From Apoderus coryli (lineage: Eukaryota > Arthropoda > Insecta > Coleoptera > Attelabidae), in NCBI GenBank assembly GCA_911728435.2, contig OU452209.1, forward strand, positions 16,040,869 to 16,104,868: 64,000 nt of DNA, read 5' to 3'. The notes below the pieces were generated by a model. That model did no database searches, was not told the origin of the DNA, and saw only the letters and a program-made list of their open reading frames with translations. Positions 47,201-55,429 of the stretch are shown here, piece by piece; positions within the stretch are counted from its first letter, which is position 1, and each line of letters starts with the position of its first letter. The position numbers and the translations under genes were made by a program.

Positions 47201-47939
47201 CAAGATATTAACGTATTCTCATCCTGAAAAACTAAACCGGTCACACTTTTCGCGCACAAATTTAAACCACACGACATTTTTTTCAGTCTCGTTTTACTTG
47301 GAGTGTACTCGCGGTTCATATGCGAATTATTGATAATTCGGTCAGCTTTTCCCACAAAACTATGTTGGTCAGTCCTAGTATCCCAAAGGATTATATTTCC
47401 ATCTCTACCACCACTAGCAAACACGCTTGAGTCGTTTTTACGAAAAGCTACCGTCTTAACTGAACGTGAATGTCCACAAAAAACACGTACAGTTCGCACT
47501 TCGCTCTCACAAATGTCGTAAAGTTTGGAAGAGTGGTCCCCAGAGGCACTAACAAGTCTCATTTGATCGAACTGCCAAGCCAAATCGAAAATAGCATTGT
47601 TATGAGCGTTAATACCGAAACGTTCATTAGTAATGCTATTGTGCACTGCTAATTTTCCATCTTCATTTGCCAGGGCGACAAAGTGTTCCTCACCAGATTT
47701 AATTGCGAATTTACAGGCAAATATTGGCGTATCTGGTACCATTTCATTATATTCTTCCAGTAAAACATGGGAGTAACTGGTATCTTTAGTACAACGCAGT
47801 CTTTGCATAAAGGAATCACGATTACGCCATGTACCTACAAGACAAATTGCTGTTAATTTCACAAGTATTTTTAGCTTAAAATTAACTTACCACACCCGCT
47901 TTGTTGATTGAAAAGGTTAATAGCGTAATTTCTCGACAT
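41222..47939 (-). CDS. l(2)dtl: CDT2/DTL, CRL4 ubiquitin ligase substrate receptor
   Basis: Three exons on the minus strand: 47939-47891, 47834-46816 and 42052-41222, 632 residues. The first ~400 residues form a WD40 propeller with WDXR motifs in IILWDTRTD and IKVWDVRKN, used by DCAF proteins to dock on DDB1. The substrate-side blade carries GHNAE-VTCVAWCGKND across the exon 2/3 junction. The C-terminal third is basic and Ser/Pro-rich, with KRR and KxxPKSP-like Cdk sites and a CxxC-x11-CxxC cluster (QCVKCDN...ICDRCSTR). CDT2 directs CRL4 to PCNA-bound proteins such as Cdt1, p21 and Set8 for destruction in S phase. Near the C-terminus NTSLLRFFKI resembles a PIP box. Human DTL has 730 residues. 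The 4.8-kb second intron holds a mariner and a LINE. Confidence 0.93.
42076..43375 (+). mobile_element. Full-length mariner (DD34D) with broken transposase
   Basis: 1300 bp between TA dinucleotides (42074-42075 and 43376-43377). Terminal repeats AGTACGAGGCACGTTTTTTT (left) and AGTACGAGGCATGTTTTTTA (right, reversed) differ by a base or two. Transposase starts at ATG 42239 (MPPTIVSPADCEVRAVIRF), with the helix-turn-helix and SGRPSVV linker. A frameshift lies near 42510-42530, then VTGDETWVAYV has the first Asp. A second frameshift lies near 42875, then LLHDNARPHVA and HPPYSPNLAPSDYHLF give the second and third Asp with 34 residues between. Two frameshifts make it inactive. It sits in the DTL intron, opposite to the gene. 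Confidence 0.95.
43382..43762 (+). CDS. LINE D ORF1 protein, C-terminal part
   Basis: An open frame of about 126 codons ending TGA at 43760-43762. It reads RLGQYAPHKARPIKVILSS (an RNA-binding fold strand pattern), then LRERYRILKEE-like charged helices around KLQRERYRILKEELIRLKN and AIRYIRGEPKIVDLKN. Similar 'RP-hKV-h ... IRY-G-P-IV' C-termini are seen in ORF1 proteins of insect Jockey/CR1 LINEs, which bind element RNA. The N-terminal part is lost by 5' truncation at the mariner border. The stop overlaps the first codon of ORF2. Confidence 0.7.
   Translation: MDERKREDSDAINAALAAIEGVNTNVLKTYRLGQYAPHKARPIKVILSSENDARTLLRTGNSANSHIKFREDQTKLQRERYRILKEELIRLKNEGEENKAIRYIRGEPKIVDLKNFPSRPQSQRNN
43759..46602 (+). 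CDS. LINE D ORF2: endonuclease and reverse transcriptase
   Basis: An uninterrupted 947-codon frame. The AP endonuclease domain comes first: VYYQNVRGLRTKTQQL, IIALTETFL (catalytic Glu), FLGDFNVPNF (Asp/Asn) and EDLHHPALLVN (catalytic His). The linker YPRWYTSSIVRNVKRK precedes the RT: YTSGPDEIPSFFVKD, NYRPISILSNFSKLFE, DVIYTDFAKAFDR, SSGVPQGSNLGPLLFL and the catalytic LFADDMKIF, then the thumb with VRSKLEYCSLIWFPYY. No in-frame ATG lies near the start: the frame opens at TTG within AATTGAAT, where the ORF1 stop overlaps, and the next Met is far inside. Translation would need reinitiation at a non-AUG codon or a frameshift; a one-base change of an ancestral ATGA overlap is another explanation. 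Key catalytic residues are intact. Confidence 0.93.
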   Translation: MNTKNISNSLSVYYQNVRGLRTKTQQLYLSSLNGEYDIIALTETFLRSDVSDNDLLSLDYAIFRKDRKFGHVTKQDGGGVLLAIKNSINSEVIDVSNLDTAFPQIDLLGCKCFFDRCVVIFFVVYIPPYINADTFEAFLECIEQMNCLYNCNFMFLGDFNVPNFVNLLDNDIRSLAVRSFINVLGATQYNKVLNGGNRLLDLIVATFSCHVVRDNIPLVPEDLHHPALLVNVNALFQRTNTFSTNLSKKSWNFKKADYQGLYGALVGFDWSCLADVRCVDLALSMFYENLHGLFELYVPIVKTFRHSYPRWYTSSIVRNVKRKNYYHKKFKSTNMEYYYERFSEIRRVLKNQIAEAYKSYVRLCEDNINTDPKMFWSYINANNRDSRIPGVMNDGNLTIDDPQQIVEAFASYFESVFVGSEDNCAARSDLVADRDYLLYNISEEEICWAARKLKNKYTSGPDEIPSFFVKDTITVLSTPLSKIFNLICRTCIFPQDWKVAKVCPIFKSDDRACICNYRPISILSNFSKLFEIILYQRIYRVTKPNLSINQHGFIGGRSTLTDLSVFTQFTSETVDGGGQVDVIYTDFAKAFDRINHVVLLNKLTVFGLGAGSVSLIRSYITNRSQYVLHNGYKSSRYHMSSGVPQGSNLGPLLFLIFINDLAGLLNCQRMLFADDMKIFNSVNNLDDCNRLQRDMDLVQCWCEENKLNLNSSKCKVMSYTRKKSAIHFDYTIGETILNRPESIKDLGVTFDKLLSFDIHINNIILSASRSYGYIVRNSRSFENMDTIKTLYYAYVRSKLEYCSLIWFPYYNCYNISVERVQRKFLKYLCFKTDGSYPERGIEYGILLTRCQIQSLELRRKIHAVKFLFNILHSKIDCAELLQKLYFLVPRQNSRSSNLFYNDRPRTNLLMKSPVYTMCRTYNFVSDESDIFFDHLSTVLGVLNEHLG

Positions 47940-48239
47940 ATTTTTGTTATAACTTTTATTGTATATTCTCAATTACACGTAATAAATACATAAAAATTGC
48001 GCCAAAATCATACATAATAGTGTTTATTTGGTAAACAATACTACATCTTTATGTTTGGTTAGAAATATCGATCGGAATATTCTAGAAGTCTTCTTTGATA
48101 TTGGGTACTGATGCTCCATGAATTTCAGATGTATTTCTATGAGAAAACAGAAAAAAAATCAGTTTGTTGTAATTAAATTATCCTAATTTCATGAAATAAA
48201 TTTATTTTTGTTTTTCTGTTTTCTTTTATTATTGGAACC
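47940..48239. other. DTL upstream spacer
   Basis: 300 bases that should include the DTL promoter (minus strand). No clear core element was seen. Confidence 0.5.
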
Positions 48240-49793
48240 CATAGAAATCTTATATGATATAATATGTACTCTAGAATGCTAATTAAATGCAGCCGAATAC
48301 CAAAAAGTGTAACGAGTATGCAGAGTTTTCACGATCTACGCATGCTCCTCAATATCTTATTTTCAGTACAGAGCTGCCATATTTAAAACTATTTTGTCGT
48401 TCGCCTTCCAGAATTTATGCGACATATCTGTTTTATAAATAAATCCATATGTTGCGTCATACGAAACTGCTTGACAAAATCAAATAATTAAATGTTATCG
48501 GTAAAATTGCATACTGTTTAGTTTTCAGCAATATGAACGAAACATTTTTTTCCAAATCTTATTAAAGTTAGGAGATTTCGCAACAGCGTCTGTTCTTGCA
48601 AATGACGTTTCTCGTAGAGGGAAGATCTGTCAGAGTCGGCTTCACAACAATTCAGATATGTTTTATAATTGAGTTATGGTTTTATTCGTATTAATATTTG
48701 TTATTTTGGTTTTAGTTCGTTTATTTAACAAACAAAGGTCTCATTCCTGGTATTAAATATTTTCAGTAAGTTATTGTTTCGGGTTTCTAACAGTCTGAGT
48801 TTGAGTCAATATGATAGCATTGACATGATATTCATTTTTAGCTTGACAAAAAAAAAAGACATGATGTTTGGATGCGGGCATTGGGATCCTAGTACAGAAA
48901 ATTTATGTGATGGGAATGTCAGTTGCAGTAAGCATTTCGCTGCAGAAGATATCATTTGTAGAGAAGACGGCAAGAGGATCACCCTCGTACCCGATGCAGT
49001 TCCCAAACTTTTGTTGAAAAGAAGAGATTATGTAAATGAGAGTGGAAGTTAAATTCTTAATCGTTTGATATCAAGACACTGTTTACTTAAAAGCAGTCTG
49101 TCAAAAATGCATGATATGTATGTCAAGAATATATTTCCTACGTTGTGTAGGTATACAAAGTTCGTTTGAATTCTGTTGTTAAACTGGAATATACTTAATT
49201 ATAGAATCCTCCATGAAATTGCTGAGAATACAAGTTCTACCAACCATGGTTTGTCACAAAATACTATTGCGAGTAGTACGGATGATATGGAAGTGGTTTA
49301 CATGGACACGGAAAATATTTGTGAAGTCACTGTTTCTTGCACCCCTTCTTTGAAGGCTGTAGAGAGGTAAGACGCCTAAGGTGGTTGTATAAACAAACAA
49401 ATATTATATAATAATAAAATAAATAATTAGAATGCTCAAGTCCTTAAGATATTTTCCAGTATTAGAATTTTTATGTATTTCTCGTTTCTGCTTAGATTTA
49501 TTATTATTGACTTGTACCTGTTAGACAATAAAGTATTTAGATATTTAATGTAATTTTTTATTTCTTAAATTCCTTTATTCCATTTTTTTATTTGAATGTT
49601 ACCAAATAGTAAAATTTAATTTTAAATATACCTATAACATAACAGTAATATTACATTTAATCAAAGCCGGTCCTGTTGAAAAATAAGATATTGGTGATCA
49701 TGCGCATTATGGACAGCTCTACACTTTTGGTTACATTTTTGTACTACGGGATTATCATTCTAGAGTATATATATATAATATAAGATTTCTGTG
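48240..49793 (+). mobile_element. THAP-domain DNA transposon remnant with long inverted ends
   Basis: The ends are ~125-140-bp imperfect inverted repeats. Left 48240-48383 starts CATAGAAATCTTATAT and shares ACTCTAGAATG, AAAAAGTGTA and CAATATCTTATTTT with the reverse complement of 49671-49793, which starts CACAGAAATCTTATAT. Between them lies a broken THAP-domain frame on the plus strand. A THAP domain inside long inverted repeats is what a P-element-like transposon would show, because P transposase binds its DNA with an N-terminal THAP domain. The 1.55-kb size and missing catalytic region mark a deletion derivative. No clear target duplication was found, so superfamily placement is tentative. 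Confidence 0.65.
48841..49378 (+). pseudogene. THAP-domain transposase fragment, frameshifted
   Basis: After a possible acceptor TTTTTAG at 48834-48840 the frame reads LDKKKRHDVWMRALG, fitting the middle of a THAP domain (basic residues, then W and AL). A frame change near 48890 leads to VSCSKHFAAEDI, the C-x2-H zinc ligands, and then DAVPKLLLKRR, the AVPxLF-type motif that closes THAP domains. Stop at 49050. A separate frame to 49370 (STDDMEVVYMDTENIC) ends before GTAAGA and may be a later exon piece. The frame break shows that it is not functional. Confidence 0.6.
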
Positions 49794-49902
49794 TTGTTAT
49801 CAACTCCGAACGAAAATGAACGCGTCTTTATTAATTTAAAATACCGAATAAATGCAACAACAATAATGTGCACTTGGCTTTAGTTTCGAATAAAGTTGTG
49901 GA

Positions 49903-50777
49903 CATTGAACTATATACTACGTAACTGGAACGGAACCGGCGTGTATCACGACTGAGGCAAATTTGTAAATAGAAAGAGTAGAAGCGTAAAAGGGGTAGCC
50001 GTCTCTGTCTTACGCATCAATATAGATGGATTTTATTTACTTTATACTTTTTATTTATTTTTTTCTAAATTACACGGTAATTTATATGAGAATCAAATCA
50101 AGATTAATTGATAAAAAATAACGAACTCCTCATATAATATTATGGGTCCCTACCTATTTATTTTATTTTAACAAAAATCAAATACAAGGGATCCAATAAA
50201 ATAAAATAAGGACTTCTTAGGTTTTATGATAGAATAAAAATTGTGTAGGAAAATAAATAATAAGGAAAAAATGTAACATTTTTTTATTAACACAATACAT
50301 TAACAATTTTTAAACAATATTAATTTTGTCATTTTCTGTCTGACACTGGCAGCATTTCCTAACATTTTTATGTTTACTAATTTTGAATAGTGATGCATTC
50401 TACATTTTATAAAAACCTCGCCTATCTTGCGGATTAGTTGACCAACATGGGACTCCTCTGACAAAATTCTTCTGTAACAGGGTGAGGGGGTAAAAATTTG
50501 CTTTTTTTATTTAAAAAATGTTTTAAAGCTAAGTTAATAAGCAACAACTTCACAAAATTATAAATAGCCCAGCTTTTATCCTCTAATAATAGTCTCCAAC
50601 AGGTTAAATATTATACAAATAATTATTCACACCGTTATTAGTCATAAAAATGTATACGTGCGACAGAGACAACAACCCCTTTTATTATTGCTCTCACTCT
50701 ATTATAAATTTGCCTCAAAAAACGATATTTAACGCACAGTAGGGGTCCCTTCCAGTTACGTAGTATATAGTTCAATG
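49903..50777. mobile_element. 875-bp inverted-repeat element with perfect 8-bp TSD
   Basis: Both ends start CATTGAACTATATACTACG and continue as imperfect inverted repeats for about 120 bases (49903-50020 and 50660-50777; shared blocks include GAGGCAAATTT and AAAAGGGGT). The flanks are an exact 8-base duplication, GTTGTGGA, at 49895-49902 and 50778-50785. The interior (50020-50660) is AT-rich and non-coding. Eight-base duplications and long inverted ends allow hAT, P or Mutator-like origin; the CA...TG ends and the neighbouring THAP element make P-like worth testing. Confidence 0.85.
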
Positions 50778-50785
50778 GTTGTGGA

Positions 50786-50991
50786 AGAAGTGGTGAGCCA
50801 TAAAATGAAGATGAAGAAAGCTATCTATAACATAACCTCACATATCACATAATTTTTGCGAAGTTTTTTGTATTTTAAAATTTATTTTTTATTTTAACTG
50901 TGTGTATAAAATGTTGGATAAATTCAATTTATCACACTTTAAAACCTCATCTAAAAGTTCCTACTATTAAAATCACAATTATTCCAAAACC
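50786..50991 (+). promoter_or_regulatory. Cathepsin O upstream region
   Basis: About 200 bases between the inverted-repeat element and the cathepsin O start. It must contain the promoter. TATAAAA at about 50905-50912 is a possible TATA box roughly 80 bases before the ATG, but no matching initiator was identified. Confidence 0.3.
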
Positions 50992-52192
50992 ATGATCAAT
51001 TTACGTAGATTTAAGCGTTGTTTAGAAACCGTATTCTATATTTTGTTATTATTCTTTGTTATCCCTATTAAAATTAACCAAAACAACGATGATATTATTT
51101 TAGCCAAATTTAATAAATATATTTTAGACTTTAATAAAACTTACAATAATCAGACTGAGTATGAATTAAGACTGCAAGCATTCAAAGTAAGTATTAGTAC
51201 CAATTTTAAGTTAATCAGTCCTATTAAACTTAATTTTAGCATTCTTTAGATGAAATTGAGTACCTTAATAGCAATAAGACACCGTGGTCAGCTACATATG
51301 GTTTGACAAAATACTCCGATCTGTTACCAAATGAATTTTTTGAGACACATTTACAAACTTATGTTGCTAATGATACACAACGAAGTAAACGATCTGTTAT
51401 TGCAAATAACAAATTCAAATTGATTGAAAAAGTTGATTGGAGAACGAAAAATGTGGTGACAAAAATTCGTAATCAATACAGTTGTGGGGCTTGTTATGCA
51501 TTTTCAACTATAGGTAGGTCGTATGCCACTTTCAAGTCTCTTTTCTACGTTACTGATATTGTAGAAACTATTGAATCGATGCGGGCAATCCAAAACGGAC
51601 TCTTAGAGGATCTGAGTGTGCAACAAATGATTGATTGTGCTCCAAATAGTTTTGGTTGTAATGGCGGGGATGTTTGTGTTTTATTACGCTGGATGAAACT
51701 ATACAAAATTAGCGTTGCTAAAGAGATAGAATATCCGTTATTGTTACGGCAGGATTCTTGTAAAAATCTCATTGATAAAAATGGAGTTTATGTTAAGGAT
51801 TATTCCTGTGATAGGTAGGTAATTAATTATAACTATAACAATATAAATAAGACAAGTATAACTTACTTAAATTCTCTCACAGCTATGCCTCAGCCGAGGA
51901 CCAAATGTTACATATTCTAAGCACTATTGGTCCAATCTCTGTCGCAATAAACGCACGTTCATGGCAGCACTACATCGGCGGCATTATCCAATACCATTGC
52001 GATGACGATCCAATCAATTTGAATCATGCCGTCCAAATTGTGGGTTACGATTTGACACATCCAAAAACACCATTTTATATTGTACGCAATTCATGGGGTG
52101 CTGATTTCGGAGATGAGGGATATTTGTATGTGGCTATTGGGGGTAATTTATGTGGTATTGCAAACGAAGTGGCTACGTTAAGTGTTTATTAA
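50992..52192 (+). CDS. CTSO: Cathepsin O-like cysteine protease (C1A)
   Basis: Three exons, 50992-51186, 51240-51814 and 51883-52192, in frame, 359 residues. A signal anchor or signal peptide (ETVFYILLLFFVIPIKI) is followed by an I29 propeptide (ILAKFNKYILDFNKTYNNQ, LTKYSDLLPNEFF) and the mature enzyme from about VDWRTKNVV. Catalytic residues are all present: oxyanion Gln in RNQYSCGACYAFS, Cys in the same motif, His in NLNHAVQIVGY and Asn in IVRNSWGADFGDEG. LLEDLSVQQMIDC, GCNGGD and WQHYIGGIIQYHC point to cathepsin O rather than L or B. The usual CWAF is CYAF here. The enzyme should act in lysosomes or be secreted. ATTAAA at 52244-52249 is a likely poly(A) signal. Confidence 0.92.
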
Positions 52193-52643
52193 TTGTTGAA
52201 CTGTTATCAATGTATTGTTAATCGTGTTTTTATTATAATCATTATTAAATATTGTTTAAAAAACGGTATTTTATTTGTTTGTGTTATTTTAGGGTGACGC
52301 TTTGTTTGAAATATTTCGTTGACAGTTGACAATTACATTTTGACAGTTTTGCGTGATTTGAGCACAGTATAATACATAATACAGTATTTTGACTTTCCGC
52401 TTGCGAGCCGTCCTGCGCATATCGTCGCACATGCCGCCATTATGGGTTACAACGTCACAACAATCGCATAGACGTAGATAGATACCGTTCACTCCTGTGT
52501 TTAATATATAGTTCATTGTCGGCGTGTACGAGATAAATACATATTGTGTTTAAATCTAATTCTGTGTTTTGTGTTTTTGGTATATAGTGTTCGTGAGAAT
52601 TAAAAGGATTTTATTTTTATTAACGTATCTTATGATTAATACA
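52193..52643. other. Spacer upstream of THAP exon
   Basis: Cathepsin O 3' end and unassigned sequence. It includes GCCGCCATTATGGGTTACAA at 52433-52452, matched in inverted form at 53719-53738. No gene was seen. Confidence 0.5.
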
Positions 52644-52744
52644 ATGAACAATCAGGGAGGACATGTGTGTGCTGCAAAATGTTGTCCCAATAAGCGGCAC
52701 ACTTGCTCTAAACATTTTTTTCGCTTCCCCACAGATCCTGTTAG
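52644..52744 (+). CDS. Orphan first exon of a THAP-domain protein
   Basis: ATG at 52644 opens MNNQGGHVCAAKCCPNK, then KHFFRFPTDPVR and a GTGAAT donor at 52745. This matches the N-terminal half of a THAP zinc finger: first two Cys ligands in CAAKC and the FxxFPxDP motif, with exon end in the usual place after the FP motif. The rest of the domain (second C-x2-H pair, AVPxLF) should be in the next exon, but I could not find it in the window downstream. It may belong to a gene or transposon broken by later insertions, or to one whose next exon was not recognised. Confidence 0.5.
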
Positions 52745-53040
52745 GTGAATAATAAGTAAAAATAAAGATGAATACTAGATAATTTTAAGTTTATAACAAC
52801 AATTTGTATAACCGTAAAATTTATATTACGAAATGGCAGTATCTAATATGTTTTTAAACTAAATGAAAGTAAAACATAAACACAAGTTGTCTCGTGGCGA
52901 GATAGCATGATAACGCAATCAGCTAGGGGTTATATTATTGACAATATATATATGGCCCTTGTTTGACTAAAATTGCTGAGAACAGGATTCAGTTGATGTA
53001 GAATTCAGGCACACGGCTTGTATGTGGAATTCGTAGGGGT

Positions 53041-53530
53041 GAAAGAGGTTAGCAACAAGATTAAGGAAATCGGCTGGTTGAGAATGAAACAGCGTCGGAT
53101 TTTCATTCACTAATTTTGATTAATAAAAATCATCAGATAGAAATAGGCGGAATACTTATATGAAAGATTGAAGTTCGGGGGATCGGTGTATGATGTGAAT
53201 ATTCCGCATAAAACTGTCATTACGCCACCGCTAGACTCAACATCAATCTTTGAGCGGTCATTTTCCTATACGGTTTCAAAATATTACAACGCTCTACCGG
53301 AGAATATAAAAAGTTTACAGGGGTTTTCGTTTAAGAGCGCTGTCTGACACGTAATAGAACAAATTAATTTGTACATAAGCTACCTACTTAATTTGGCTAG
53401 CGATGTAAAACTATTTTCAGATAGGTTTAAGCTAAAATATAAGTTACGTTTAGGTTAAGTTAGGAAGCACTGCTTCAACTTTTATAAAAATGTCTTTTTA
53501 TTATTGTTGTGTTTATTATTATTATTAAAA
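53041..53530 (+). pseudogene. LINE remnant H, RT C-terminus and 3' end
   Basis: KEIGWLRMKQRRIFIH (53068-53115) resembles the GWLxxxxRR segment of the RT C-terminal region. After a frameshift it continues YDVNIPHKTVITPP, IFERSFSYTVSKYYNALPE and LQGFSFKSAV, the common 'WNxLP ... FK' end of CR1-like LINE proteins, with stop at 53345. The tail ends in (ATT)n-like sequence near 53505-53530. Everything upstream of the C-terminus is missing. Confidence 0.7.
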
Positions 53531-54392
53531 ATCACCCAATCATGTCAAGATTTAATTGATACCACCGCTCAAGGCTGTTTTCAATCACTATGACACACCA
53601 CAAATATTTCTGAAATTGACAGCGATATTATTATGTACTTAAATATTTGTACAAAAATGAAACTACAGTACTGTGGTTAGAAACCGAAAACTATAATTAT
53701 TCTTAGTCAGGACCTGACTTGTAACCCAAAATGGCGGCGTCATACGTTACAGTTTATTTCAAAGTGCCAACGTGGAGTCGGAATGCTGTACTTATTAATG
53801 CTGTGATTTGACCATTTAATTAGTCTATAAACAGAGAAGAAGAAAAAAAACTACAACATCTAACCTATAAAATAGATATGTTTTAGATATATTTATGTTG
53901 TTGTAATCGTATAATATAAAATCGGTAAATTATATAAACAAATTTGTGATATAATATATAACTATGGAAAATAATGAAGAGCAACTAATTTCTCCGCTAC
54001 AGAGGAAAATATTTTAATAAATTTAGTGATCTGGAATTTGCCACCAAAGGTACGCCTGTGCATCTTCTATGGGGTGAACCGGAACCCTACGTTATCGAAC
54101 AACCTAACTAAATGCAGCGATTGTGTCCTTTCACGTTACTTTAGAAAGTCTGCTAGGGTGATGTTCTTAATTTATCTGTCTATAGAAGATGATATTCTTT
54201 CAATATAAACACAAGGGAACAAGTAGGTAATAATTCTAATAATTTGTAATAGAAACAATAATGTTAATTTAAAATAATCTTTAATGAACCTCAATGTTAT
54301 TATTTATATAAAATATCAATTATTATCATCACTATTAATATTTTGATCAGTGCATAATCCCAAATATCCTCTAAGATCCAATTTAACTAACT
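53531..54392. other. Intergenic, nothing firm
   Basis: Contains CCCAAAATGGCGGCG at 53725, a YY1-like site within the inverted copy of the 52433 motif. A short ATG frame at 53964 stops after 17 codons. The last ~180 bases are probably the 3' UTR of the ABCG gene (minus strand). No other gene was recognised. Confidence 0.5.
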
Positions 54393-54951
54393 TTAATAAT
54401 TAGCCTTTAACCGTCTTTTAAGTGTAAAAAACGCTATAAATCGAAACAGAATAACAGTACCGGACAGATAGCCAATATCCAACCAATAGTTCTGCTTATC
54501 CATTCCGATATCCTCCAATAACTTCGTTGGTGATTTGTAAAGGCAGAAAACAACATCGTCTGGACATCCTAGATCGGTTCTGTTGTAGCCGTAGAGAGCT
54601 TGCGCAAGACCTTCCAACGCAAAACTCATGTAGGACAAATACGTCACTGCATACATTAATGTAGACATGTGTGGGAAGAGTATAAGGAAGCCTGCGAAGC
54701 ACAGGAACACGCACGTTGTGATAGCTCCTATGAATGTACCGTTCTGGAAAGAATACAAATCAGAAAACGATTAGGGAGTAGCAAATTTAACTTACAATTG
54801 GATTAAGTATTGTGCCACACACCAGTCCTATACTAGATGCTACCAGTACAACTAGTGCTTGTAGCAGGAGCACCATTAGAAATCGGAACATTTCATGCGG
54901 TTGATTACTGATGAAGTACGACGTGGTCGTGTAGGCTATACTAAACATCAC
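54393..54951 (-). CDS. ABCG subfamily half-transporter, last two exons
   Basis: Exons 54951-54796 and 54743-54393 join in phase. They encode the last transmembrane helices of a White/ABCG1-like half-transporter: VMFSIAYTTTSYFISNQP, LLLQALVVLVASSIGLVCG, NPI-NGTFIGAITTCVFLCF and SYMSFALEGLAQALYGYNR, then the luminal loop DLGCPDDVVFCLYKSP with two Cys and the final helix WLDIGYLSGTVILFRFIAF, ending LKANY. Such proteins dimerise and move lipids, sterols or pigment precursors. The upstream exons (ATP-binding cassette) are not in the window to 64000. They lie beyond the right edge across a large repeat-filled intron, or the gene is truncated. Confidence 0.88.
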
Positions 54952-55429
54952 CTAAAACAGTAGGTATATATGTAAAATTTGAGCGAGAGAGTCTTATTTC
55001 TGTTATATTCTTCTTCTTCTTAAAGTGCCTATCCTCTGTGGATGTTGGCTATCACATTGGTCCAAATCACTCTATTCACCGCCGCACAGTGGGGTATTTG
55101 AGCAATCTGGGCGGCCAAAAATATATAAATCAAATAAGTTATACTTCAGGAAGAATTGAGTAAATTTATTTTATTTTATTTATTTACGGGCATACACCCA
55201 TTAAATTTTAAAAATAACAATACATAAAAGCACACAAACGTATCGACTTAAAAATCTTGAAAAAATATAAATATATATAAATGTTTACAAATGATAAGTT
55301 TACAATTTAAGATTTAAAGAACTAAAAGAGCTGCTCAAGAAAGCACTTCTGATGGTGAAACTAGTTTTAGACATCAGCTATTTTTTTTTTGTATCGGGTT
55401 TTGTGCCTTTTTCTTCTCTTTGAAGGCAC
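54952..55429. other. ABCG intron or flank, nothing recognised
   Basis: AT-rich with a less AT-rich patch near 55020-55110. No exon of the ABCG gene was found. Confidence 0.5.

Noticed and set aside
48232..49801. 8-bp target duplication for the THAP element
   Set aside because: Flanking octamers TTGGAACC and TTGTTATC do not match; the element call rests on its inverted ends and coding content instead.
48840..52744. One gene joining the THAP exon at 52644 with the THAP fragment at 48841
   Set aside because: Both are on the plus strand, but the N-terminal half lies downstream of the C-terminal half, so they cannot be one transcript in normal order.
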